Positions 1 to 5,088 of a stretch of 5,088 nt of DNA are shown piece by piece. Origin of the DNA: Spirochaetaceae bacterium (GTDB taxonomy: Bacteria; Spirochaetota; Spirochaetia; CADAEX01); assembly GCA_009778835.1 (NCBI GenBank), contig WRFK01000134.1:1-5088 (forward strand), written 5' to 3'. How positions within the stretch are numbered: the stretch's first letter is position 1; each line of letters begins with the position of its first letter. A program made the position numbers and the translations under genes. The notes beneath the pieces were generated by a model, which was given only the letters and a program-made list of their open reading frames with translations, had not been told where the DNA came from and searched no databases.

Positions 1-1
1 A

Positions 2-943
2 AGATCGAAGAAATATTTATTTCCAGTGTGGAATTTGAGTATCTGTTTTGGGATATGGCTTATAAACAACAAATGTCATATATGTAATTTTTTAATAAAT
101 GCTGTTGACATAATTTTTATTGCCTATTATTTTGTCTTTATGATCGTAAACAATATTATCTATGTTTTTCACATCAGAAAGCATAATGGCGCAGGAATTT
201 TTCTTCATCCATTTAAAGAGTTTGACAAAATAATATCAAGCGGAAATTCTTTTCAGCTTGAGGGGCGTTACGGAGAAGAACCTGTAATTGAATGCTTTAC
301 AGCCTTTAGAAATGAGCTTTATAGAATCGTTGAAGATTCTGTTAATAATTGGGTGAGTGAATCCAAATTTATTCCAAGATTTCTGATCTCTGCTTTTGTT
401 TTTCTTATAACTTATTTTTTCTTTTCTTTTGCTATAAAGATTCCAATCCCAATCGTGGTGGATAAAATTATACTTGGAATTGTAGCTGCTATTATATGTT
501 ATAATTTTTTAGGCCGTAAATATATAAAAACAACTACTGCCTCAAAACTCAGAGCCCATTACAGGGGAATTGTTGATAGAATAGTTTTTAGCAAAAGCAA
601 TTTTATAGTTGCTCTTGAATCTTTTCTTGTTCAAATAAACGGAAAAACAGTAGAAGATATTATTCAGAATAGCTCAGGTTATAGTGAATTTGCAGAATTG
701 ATATCCGAAGAAAACATGGAAGAAAGAAATCAGTTTATTTTATATATTGAAAGATTATTAAAAAAACAGCTTTCAGGACAACAGAGAAGGCTTGTTAATA
801 AAATAGTCATGATGAGCCTTGATAAAACAGGCGATTTAATTAAAGAACTTGATCTGGTAAATATTGCAGTTGAAATAGATGTAAATTTATTCATTTCTTA
901 TCTTTTATTAAGACAAAAAAACAGTAAAAAAAATATTTATTAA
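2..943 (+). CDS. Membrane protein of unknown function, probably 5'-truncated by the window edge
   Basis: I do not recognise this family. The frame is open from base 2 with no in-frame stop. The first possible start in the window is GTG at 26 (305 residues), but it has no well-placed Shine-Dalgarno, so the true start may lie to the left. Numbering from that GTG, hydrophobic stretches at about 25-48, 119-137 and 145-162 look like membrane segments. A soluble part of about 65 residues lies between the first and second. From residue 163 the protein is hydrophilic and mostly helical in character, with charged segments at about 229-255 and a Lys-rich end, suggesting a cytoplasmic C-terminal domain. 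No catalytic motif is evident. It is on the same strand as hydE, but a 121-base gap with its own candidate promoter separates them, so a link to hydrogenase maturation is not supported. The coding call is firm over the C-terminal two thirds; the first 40 residues are less certain. Confidence 0.7.
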   Translation, partial: RSKKYLFPVWNLSICFGIWLINNKCHICNFLINAVDIIFIAYYFVFMIVNNIIYVFHIRKHNGAGIFLHPFKEFDKIISSGNSFQLEGRYGEEPVIECFTAFRNELYRIVEDSVNNWVSESKFIPRFLISAFVFLITYFFFSFAIKIPIPIVVDKIILGIVAAIICYNFLGRKYIKTTTASKLRAHYRGIVDRIVFSKSNFIVALESFLVQINGKTVEDIIQNSSGYSEFAELISEENMEERNQFILYIERLLKKQLSGQQRRLVNKIVMMSLDKTGDLIKELDLVNIAVEIDVNLFISYLLLRQKNSKKNIY

Positions 944-956
944 AGCCGTATAACTA

Positions 957-985
957 TTGAATTAATATAAAATTTGTTGTATATT
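957..985 (+). promoter_or_regulatory. Candidate sigma70-type promoter for hydEF
   Basis: TTGAAT at 957-962 (4 of 6 to the -35 consensus) is followed, after exactly 17 bases, by TATATT at 980-985 (5 of 6 to the -10 consensus). Transcription would start near 992 and give a leader of about 70 bases before hydE. The spacing is ideal, but the region is very A+T-rich, so a chance match is possible. Confidence 0.45.
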
Positions 986-996
986 ATTTATGAACT

Positions 997-1029
997 GACC
1001 AAGGAAATAAGTCTTCTTTTTCCAAAGTC
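997..1029 (+). other. Imperfect stem-loop in the hydE leader
   Basis: GAC (997-999) pairs with GTC (1027-1029) and GGAAA (1003-1007) with TTTCC (1019-1023). They are separated by a symmetrical 3x3 internal loop and capped by an 11-base loop. If the upstream promoter is real, this would lie almost at the 5' end of the mRNA. It matches no riboswitch I know. The pairing is short and could be chance; a role in mRNA stability would be a guess. Confidence 0.2.
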
Positions 1030-1051
1030 TCAAGAGATAAAATCTGATCCT

Positions 1052-1055
1052 AAGG
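1052..1055 (+). promoter_or_regulatory. Ribosome binding site of hydE
   Basis: AAGG lies nine bases before the ATG at 1065. It supports that start, which also gives the expected N-terminal length before the radical SAM motif. Confidence 0.6.
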
Positions 1056-1064
1056 TAGTTTCTA

Positions 1065-2147
1065 ATGGAAAAGAGAGCATTAATTGATAATTTAAATAAT
1101 AGCGAAATTGAAGAAATCATAAATTATTACAAAACAGCTAAAACCAGTGAACTGTGCAAAAAAGCAGCTTCTCTCTGTGAAAAGACACATGGCAAAAATA
1201 TTATATTAAGAGGACTTATTGAGTTCACAAACTACTGCAGCCAGGATTGTCTTTATTGCGGCATACGAAAAAGCAACTTAAATGCTGTAAGATACAGAAT
1301 AGATAAAGATGAGATAATAAAAACAGTTATGATAGGATATAATGCAGGTCTTAGAACTTTTGTGCTCCAGGGCGGAGAAGACCCATTCTATACATACGAT
1401 AAAATTTGCAAAATTCTGGAGCAAATAAAAAAAGTAACGGAATATAACGCTTCAATAACTCTAAGCATTGGAATTAAAAGCAGAAAAATTTATAAAAGAT
1501 TTAAAGAGGCAGGCGCCGACAGATATTTGCTAAGATTCGAGACATCAGATCCAAAAATATATCAAAAAATCAAGGTAAATGACTCTTTTGAAAGGAGAAT
1601 TGCCGCAATTCTTGATATTAAAGATCTTGGCTATGAAACAGGATCTGGCTATATGACAGGACTTCCCGGAGAGACAGAAGAAACAAGGATCAACAATGCT
1701 CTTTTATGCAAAGAGCTTGATCTTGATATGGTGGGAGTAGGCCCTTTTATTCCAAGCACCAATACTCCTCTTTCAGAAAGCCCAAAAATGCCGCTTGAAT
1801 ACAGCATAAGGGCTACAGCTCTTCTCCGGCTGCTTTTACCAAAAGCGCATATTCCCGCAACAACAGCCGCAGGCACCATTGACCCATTAGGCAGGGAAAA
1901 AATGGTTAAAGCAGGGGCAAATGTCCTTATGCCAAACATCACTCCTGTTGAACAAAAAAAGCATTACCTTATTTATCCTGGTAAAATATGCCTTGATGAA
2001 AATGGGAATGAGATTATAAAAGATCTTGCATTACGCATGTCATCGATAGACCGGAAAATAACCTTTTCAAGAGGGAATGCGCTCCGTTTTTCTAAATTTT
2101 TAAAAGAAGAGTCCCATGCGCCTATGGCGGGGCAGGAGGTGAGATGA
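1065..2147 (+). CDS. hydE: [FeFe]-hydrogenase maturation radical SAM protein HydE
   Basis: A cytoplasmic radical SAM enzyme of 360 residues, typical for HydE. It acts with HydG and HydF to build the [2Fe] subcluster of the [FeFe]-hydrogenase H-cluster. The radical SAM signature CxxxCxxC is at C58, C62 and C65, inside a GLIEFTNYC-type context, and would bind the [4Fe-4S] cluster that cleaves S-adenosylmethionine. QGGEDP at 102-107, RFET at 157-160, LPGET at 200-204 and the conserved C-terminal stretch ANVLMPNITP at 285-294 also fit the HydE/PylB branch of the BioB-like enzymes. The hydF gene directly downstream, overlapping by four bases, decides for HydE over PylB. Only one cysteine (C309) lies in residues 300-330, so the extra C-terminal Fe-S site of some HydE proteins seems absent; that site is known to be dispensable. 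The last residues are encoded by the hydF Shine-Dalgarno region. Confidence 0.95.
   Translation: MEKRALIDNLNNSEIEEIINYYKTAKTSELCKKAASLCEKTHGKNIILRGLIEFTNYCSQDCLYCGIRKSNLNAVRYRIDKDEIIKTVMIGYNAGLRTFVLQGGEDPFYTYDKICKILEQIKKVTEYNASITLSIGIKSRKIYKRFKEAGADRYLLRFETSDPKIYQKIKVNDSFERRIAAILDIKDLGYETGSGYMTGLPGETEETRINNALLCKELDLDMVGVGPFIPSTNTPLSESPKMPLEYSIRATALLRLLLPKAHIPATTAAGTIDPLGREKMVKAGANVLMPNITPVEQKKHYLIYPGKICLDENGNEIIKDLALRMSSIDRKITFSRGNALRFSKFLKEESHAPMAGQEVR
2134..2142 (+). promoter_or_regulatory. Strong Shine-Dalgarno of hydF inside the end of hydE
   Basis: AGGAGGTGA matches the complement of the 16S rRNA 3' end over nine bases. The AGGAGG core ends four bases before the ATG at 2144. It lies within hydE, whose stop overlaps the hydF start as ATGA (2144-2147), a classic arrangement for translational coupling or re-initiation. 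Confidence 0.85.
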
Positions 2148-3436
2148 AAACAGCAGATGCATTGCGAATAAGAATTGTTTTATTGGGACTCAGAAATGCC
2201 GGGAAATCTTCTCTTATGAATAATCTTTTTGAAAAAGATGTTTCTATTGTTTCCGAAATACCCGGAACAACCACAGACCCTGTTGCCAGAGCAATGGAAC
2301 TGGATGATTTTGGTCCTGTTTCTGTAATTGATACTGCAGGGCTTGATGATGAAGGGGAAATAGGGAAAGAAAGAATAAAAAAAACAGTTGAAAGAATTGA
2401 AAATGCAGATATCCATGTTATTGTAAGCAGAATAGATAGAAAACCTATGGAGTCTGAATTATCATTAGCAGAATCTATTTTGAAAAAAAATGGTCTTTTA
2501 GTTGTTGCCCTTACATTCGCAGACCACCCTGTAGATAACGTAAAACTTGAGTGGGCAAAAAAATATCCATACTGCAGCATCGATAATTTATCTAAAAACG
2601 GAATAGATAGTTTTAAAAAGACACTTATCTCGCTAAAAGAAAAAATTACAATTGAAAAGCCCCCTCTGGATGGAATTGTTAAAGAAGGCGATTTAGTTCT
2701 TATGGTAACTCCTATCGATGCTTCTGCTCCAAAAGCGCGGCTTATAATGCCACAAGTAGAAACAATCAGAGATTGTCTCGACAAAGAGTGCGGAGCTTTT
2801 GTTATTAAGGAAAATGAAGTTAAATATTTTTATGACACTTTAAAAATAAAACCAGCTCTTGTAATTACAGACAGCCAGGCTTTTCACAAAGTAGCTTTAG
2901 ATATTCCTCCAAAACAAATGCTTACATCTTTTTCAATACTTTATGCAAGAAAAAAAGGAGATCTTTCGGAATTTGTTAAAGGTATAGCAGCTTTGAAAAA
3001 ATACTCCGATAAAAATAAGTCCGATAACGAAACACCGGTCCACCGTACTTCGCCGCAAACAGATAAACAAAAAGCGCAAAACACCAGAGTTCTTATTCTT
3101 GAAGCTTGTTCCCATCACAGAAAAGATGAGGATATTGGCACTGTAAAAATTCCCGCGCTTTTTCGCAAGCTTATAGATGAGAATGCTGAATTTGATTTTT
3201 TAAGAGCTCTTCCGGACGAAGAAAGTATATTAAAATACTCTGCGATTATTCACTGCGGAGCATGCATGATAACAAGAACAACAATGGTTTCGCGACTTGA
3301 AAAAATTAAAGAGTCGGGAATTCCTGTAATAAATTATGGGCTTTTTCTTGCATGGGTAAATAACCTTTTACCTAGGGCTTTAGAGCCTTTTGAAGAGATA
3401 TATTCACAGTGGAAAGATTTTGAATTTAGCAAGTAG
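2144..3436 (+). CDS. hydF: [FeFe]-hydrogenase maturation GTPase HydF
   Basis: HydF is the GTPase and Fe-S scaffold that receives the [2Fe] precursor made by HydE and HydG and delivers it to apo-HydA in the cytoplasm. The N-terminal G domain (about 1-170) has the P-loop GLRNAGKSS at 15-23, the G2 stretch GTTTDP at 41-46 and G3 DTAG at 63-66. The G4 position, normally NKxD, reads T-F-A-D at 124-127, so base-specificity residues are altered; the G5 loop near 145 is also weak. A middle dimerisation domain (about 175-285) is followed by a polar, low-complexity linker at about 286-313. The C-terminal cluster domain has C322-S-H324 and H370-C371-G-A-C374, with 45 residues between H324 and H370. This is the CxHx(44-53)HCxxC signature of the HydF [4Fe-4S] cluster and rules out MnmE, Der or Era. 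At 430 residues it is slightly longer than usual, mainly from the linker. Confidence 0.95.
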   Translation: MKTADALRIRIVLLGLRNAGKSSLMNNLFEKDVSIVSEIPGTTTDPVARAMELDDFGPVSVIDTAGLDDEGEIGKERIKKTVERIENADIHVIVSRIDRKPMESELSLAESILKKNGLLVVALTFADHPVDNVKLEWAKKYPYCSIDNLSKNGIDSFKKTLISLKEKITIEKPPLDGIVKEGDLVLMVTPIDASAPKARLIMPQVETIRDCLDKECGAFVIKENEVKYFYDTLKIKPALVITDSQAFHKVALDIPPKQMLTSFSILYARKKGDLSEFVKGIAALKKYSDKNKSDNETPVHRTSPQTDKQKAQNTRVLILEACSHHRKDEDIGTVKIPALFRKLIDENAEFDFLRALPDEESILKYSAIIHCGACMITRTTMVSRLEKIKESGIPVINYGLFLAWVNNLLPRALEPFEEIYSQWKDFEFSK

Positions 3437-3489
3437 GTCTGGATTTAAAAAGCTTATGTTTTCCGGTCGAAAGCAGGATAAATAAAATA
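3437..3489 (+). other. Convergent gap with no clear terminator
   Basis: These 53 bases separate the stops of hydF and the minus-strand outer-membrane gene. I see no G+C-rich hairpin followed by a T run in either direction; only weak A/T pairing around AAAAGCTTATGTTTT. Termination here may be factor-dependent or lie within the opposing gene. Confidence 0.3.
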
Positions 3490-4725
3490 CTACTCTACAG
3501 TCTGTATTGAGCGCATTTCATCAATTACCTGCAGTGTTCTTCTTACTGTTTCAAGGTTTAATACTGCAGGGGAAAATCCTGGATCAAGTTCAACTGCTTT
3601 TTCCCAGTTCATTGCCGCTTCCCTAAGATTACCGTCGGAATAAGCAAAAAGCCCGGCAACATAATACTCATCGACCTGTGTAGCAATAAGGCCTCTCCCT
3701 TTATCCCCAAGATTAAGAGAAGATACAATGCTAAATCTGTCAAGCCCAGCCTGTGTTGTAAGGTCTAATGTGTAGTTAAAATTAAAACTTATATTGTTAA
3801 GGTCAAGTTTTGTTCCCAAAGAAACCCTTGGGTTTGAACCCCTGTATCTGAAACCGCATTGAAGAGAGAAAAAGTCTGTAAATGTAACATCTGTTCCTAC
3901 AGCAAAACCCCAGTGTTCTGCAGGCTGTTCTTCGGGATTAAGTGAAATTGGATATGTAAAATCAAAAGCAAGTATCAAAGGCCTTAAAGGGGAATATGCA
4001 ATTCCTGCTGCTGCTTCAAGAGGGAGAGGATCATCCAGTTGAGCAATACCTAAATTTTTTAAGACAATGCCAAAAGATGCATTTTTTTCCCTTGCTTTAT
4101 AGAATTTAAGGAAATTAAATCTTGTAAGAGCCCCAATATCCACCATTGTCGAAATAGCTGACTGGTCAGGATAAATCTCTTCGGGAATATGGCGGTAAGC
4201 AACCTTTAAATTTGTGCCAACAGAAATTCCCCAAAAATTGTAACTTGGCATAAATCTATATGAGATGTTAGCTATTCCTACAGATTCGGAATAGTATCCT
4301 CTGGATGTTCTTTCGCCCCAGAGACCATATCCTGTAAACGGAACATAAAGGAATTTTGCCCCTAAACCAAAGCCTAAATTATTATATCTTGTTGTAAAAA
4401 CAACACTTTCTATATTTGTATCTGCTATCCAGTCATTATGGTAAAAAGAGAGTTCTGTATATCTGAGGCTTGAACTTCCTGCAGGGTTAGCTTCAATAAA
4501 GCTTGCATCATCAGCAACTGCTGTAAATGCAGTACCCATTGCCTCATATCTTCCCCCCAAAGGTATTTGAAGGGTTGGAAATGCTGTAAGTCCTGTATTT
4601 GGATCAGAAAATGAGTCTAAAAACCCATCCGCCTTGTAGTAAAAATCAGATATATCTAGCGCTGATATGGAAAATGAGGTTAATATTATGAATAAATTTA
4701 TAAAACAAAGTAGTTTTTTTGTCAT
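3490..4725 (-). CDS. FadL/PorV-like outer-membrane protein with C-terminal TPR-like tail, UPF0164 type
   Basis: The 411-residue product starts with a signal peptide: MTKK, a hydrophobic core at about 5-20 and likely cleavage after ISA (20-22). Residues 55-87 carry the FadL/PorV-family N-terminal signature: GGRYEAMG, then AFTAVADDAS, then EANPAG at 78-83. From about 90 to 340 there are many alternating, aromatic-rich beta-strand-like segments, as in a beta-barrel. Residues 351-384 form a TPR-like helix pair (AYSDGNLREAAMNWEKAVELDP region), which would sit in the periplasm. This layout matches the UPF0164 proteins of treponemes, proposed as FadL-type outer-membrane transporters of hydrophobic compounds; substrate specificity cannot be read from the sequence. 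The gene appears monocistronic, convergent with hydF. The ATG at 4725 is preceded by an A-rich stretch with only a weak Shine-Dalgarno (TAGAAAAAA), but the signal peptide supports this start. A PorV-like role in secretion is less likely, as no type IX secretion context is visible. Confidence 0.85.
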   Translation of the reverse strand: MTKKLLCFINLFIILTSFSISALDISDFYYKADGFLDSFSDPNTGLTAFPTLQIPLGGRYEAMGTAFTAVADDASFIEANPAGSSSLRYTELSFYHNDWIADTNIESVVFTTRYNNLGFGLGAKFLYVPFTGYGLWGERTSRGYYSESVGIANISYRFMPSYNFWGISVGTNLKVAYRHIPEEIYPDQSAISTMVDIGALTRFNFLKFYKAREKNASFGIVLKNLGIAQLDDPLPLEAAAGIAYSPLRPLILAFDFTYPISLNPEEQPAEHWGFAVGTDVTFTDFFSLQCGFRYRGSNPRVSLGTKLDLNNISFNFNYTLDLTTQAGLDRFSIVSSLNLGDKGRGLIATQVDEYYVAGLFAYSDGNLREAAMNWEKAVELDPGFSPAVLNLETVRRTLQVIDEMRSIQTVE

Positions 4726-4801
4726 TTTTTTCTATAATAATAACAAATAATTCAAAAAAAAACGAGCTATTTTAATAGTCGGAAATTTTTTATGTTTAGT
4801 T

Positions 4802-4823
4802 TACTATAAGAATAGTACTTATA
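4802..4823. repeat. Two overlapping inverted repeats in the divergent gap, possible operator
   Basis: TACTAT (4802-4807) and ATAGTA (4812-4817) form a perfect 6-base inverted repeat with a 4-base spacer. TATAAG (4805-4810) and CTTATA (4818-4823) form a second one with a 7-base spacer, sharing bases with the first. ATAGTA recurs at 4852-4857 and ATAGTC at 4775-4780. The position between two divergent starts suits an operator, but short A/T-only arms are common by chance. Confidence 0.25.
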
Positions 4824-4851
4824 TTCAATATGTTATTTTATTGCCGATAAT
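4824..4851 (+). promoter_or_regulatory. Weak candidate promoter for the TPR gene
   Basis: GATAAT at 4846-4851 (5 of 6 to the -10 consensus) lies 16 bases after TTCAAT at 4824-4829 (3 of 6 to the -35 consensus). TATAGT at 4851-4856 is an alternative -10. On the minus strand I found no well-spaced pair for the outer-membrane gene, although TTGAAT (complement of 4823-4828) and TATAGT (complement of 4803-4808) are present only 14 bases apart. Confidence 0.25.
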
Positions 4852-4880
4852 ATAGTAAGATATTTATGTAATTTAAATAA

Positions 4881-4889
4881 GAGGGGTGG
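4881..4889 (+). promoter_or_regulatory. Ribosome binding site that decides a non-ATG start
   Basis: GAGGGGTGG is the only purine-rich Shine-Dalgarno-like stretch before the TPR gene. It ends nine bases before ATT at 4899. ATT at 4890 would be directly adjacent and too close. An in-frame TAA at 4878-4880 excludes any start further upstream. Confidence 0.45.
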
Positions 4890-4898
4890 ATTACAAGC

Positions 4899-5088
4899 AT
4901 TAGAAAGCCTTTTAGTTTTAAAAGATTATTATTTTATTTACTCTTTATTCTATGCTTAGTTGCTCAAGTTCATGGCAGCGGTAAAAAAGAAGATCTACTG
5001 CCTGCTGCAAAACAGCTTATTGAGGAAAAAAGATATAATGAGGCCATAAAAATTCTTGCTGAGGTTGTAAAAAAAGAGCCTCATAGGC
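4899..5088 (+). CDS. Exported TPR-repeat protein, 3'-partial, apparent ATT start
   Basis: This frame is open from 4881 to the right edge. Read from ATT at 4899 it gives 63 residues: a basic N-region (RKPFSFKR), a hydrophobic core at about 10-22 (LLFYLLFILCLVA) and a plausible signal-peptidase cleavage after QVHG, around residue 26. The cysteine at 19 is not in a good lipobox (F-I-L-C), so a lipoprotein is unlikely. Residues 34-61 read as a TPR helix pair, with the spaced A, L, Y, A and P positions of the repeat (AAKQLIEEKRYNEAIKILAE, then VVKKEP). The protein therefore probably acts in the periplasm or at the outer membrane, as a protein-interaction scaffold. No ATG, GTG or TTG exists between the in-frame TAA at 4878 and the end of the signal peptide. 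It is divergent from the UPF0164-type gene, which also ends in a TPR-like unit. The remainder lies beyond the window, so its total length and any further domains are unknown. Confidence 0.7.
   Translation, partial: MRKPFSFKRLLFYLLFILCLVAQVHGSGKKEDLLPAAKQLIEEKRYNEAIKILAEVVKKEPHR

Noticed and set aside
1649..1942. Minus-strand open frame of 97 codons opposite hydE
   Set aside because: Antisense to the conserved HydE C-terminal half, with no motif or supporting ribosome binding site.
1065..2147. Biotin synthase or PylB as the identity of the radical SAM gene
   Set aside because: The overlapping hydF with a full CxHx(45)HCxxC signature makes HydE far more likely, and no biotin or pyrrolysine genes are near.
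2180..2416. Minus-strand open frame of 78 codons
   Set aside because: Antisense to the HydF P-loop region; Phe/Asn/Cys-rich shadow composition.
2122..2784. Minus-strand open frame of 220 codons opposite hydF
   Set aside because: It is fully antisense to the conserved G domain of HydF, has a Ser/Ile/Phe-rich shadow composition and no family motif; best explained as a by-product of hydF codon use.
2933..3118. Minus-strand open frame of 61 codons
   Set aside because: Antisense to the HydF linker and cluster domain; no independent support.
3437..3489. Bidirectional rho-independent terminator between convergent genes
   Set aside because: The only pairing is short and A/T-based with mismatches, and lacks a G+C-rich stem.
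4886..4903. GTG at 4886 as the start of the TPR gene
   Set aside because: It runs into a stop (TAG, 4901-4903) after five codons and is in a different frame from the signal peptide; it would work only with a base deletion.
1..5088. CRISPR arrays, tRNA/rRNA genes, insertion sequences or attachment sites
   Set aside because: No regularly spaced repeats, cloverleaf-like segments, transposase-like frames or long terminal inverted repeats were seen on either strand.

Overview
The window is A+T-rich (roughly one third G+C by eye) and looks like chromosomal DNA of a spirochaete, probably in or near the Treponema/Spirochaeta group. The strongest clue is the minus-strand gene at 3490-4725. It encodes a signal-peptide-bearing, FadL/PorV-like outer-membrane protein with a C-terminal TPR-like tail, the layout of the treponemal UPF0164 family. 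The [FeFe]-hydrogenase maturation genes point to an anaerobe that makes or uses H2. The genus is an inference.

Layout from left to right. (1) Up to 943, plus strand: a membrane protein of unknown function whose frame is open to the left edge. (2) 944-1064: a gap with a plausible sigma70-type promoter and an imperfect leader hairpin. (3) 1065-2147 hydE (radical SAM) and 2144-3436 hydF (GTPase/Fe-S scaffold), plus strand, coupled by an ATGA overlap with a near-perfect Shine-Dalgarno inside the end of hydE. (4) 3437-3489: a short convergent gap with no convincing terminator. (5) 3490-4725, minus strand: the UPF0164/FadL-like outer-membrane protein. (6) 4726-4898: a divergent gap with overlapping inverted repeats. 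(7) 4899 to the right edge, plus strand: the start of an exported TPR protein with no ATG/GTG/TTG start, apparently using ATT.

HydE and HydF work together. HydE makes an organometallic iron precursor for the [2Fe] subcluster of the H-cluster, and HydF is the scaffold that carries the assembled [2Fe] unit to apo-hydrogenase. The third maturase, HydG, and the hydrogenase itself are not here and must lie elsewhere. The two right-hand genes are divergent, both exported and both carry TPR-like repeats, so they may serve a common envelope function (inference).

I do not see a clearly new biological system. The points most worth a second look are the ATT start, the lost G4 (NKxD) motif in HydF, the hydEF pair without hydG, and the inverted repeats between the divergent genes.
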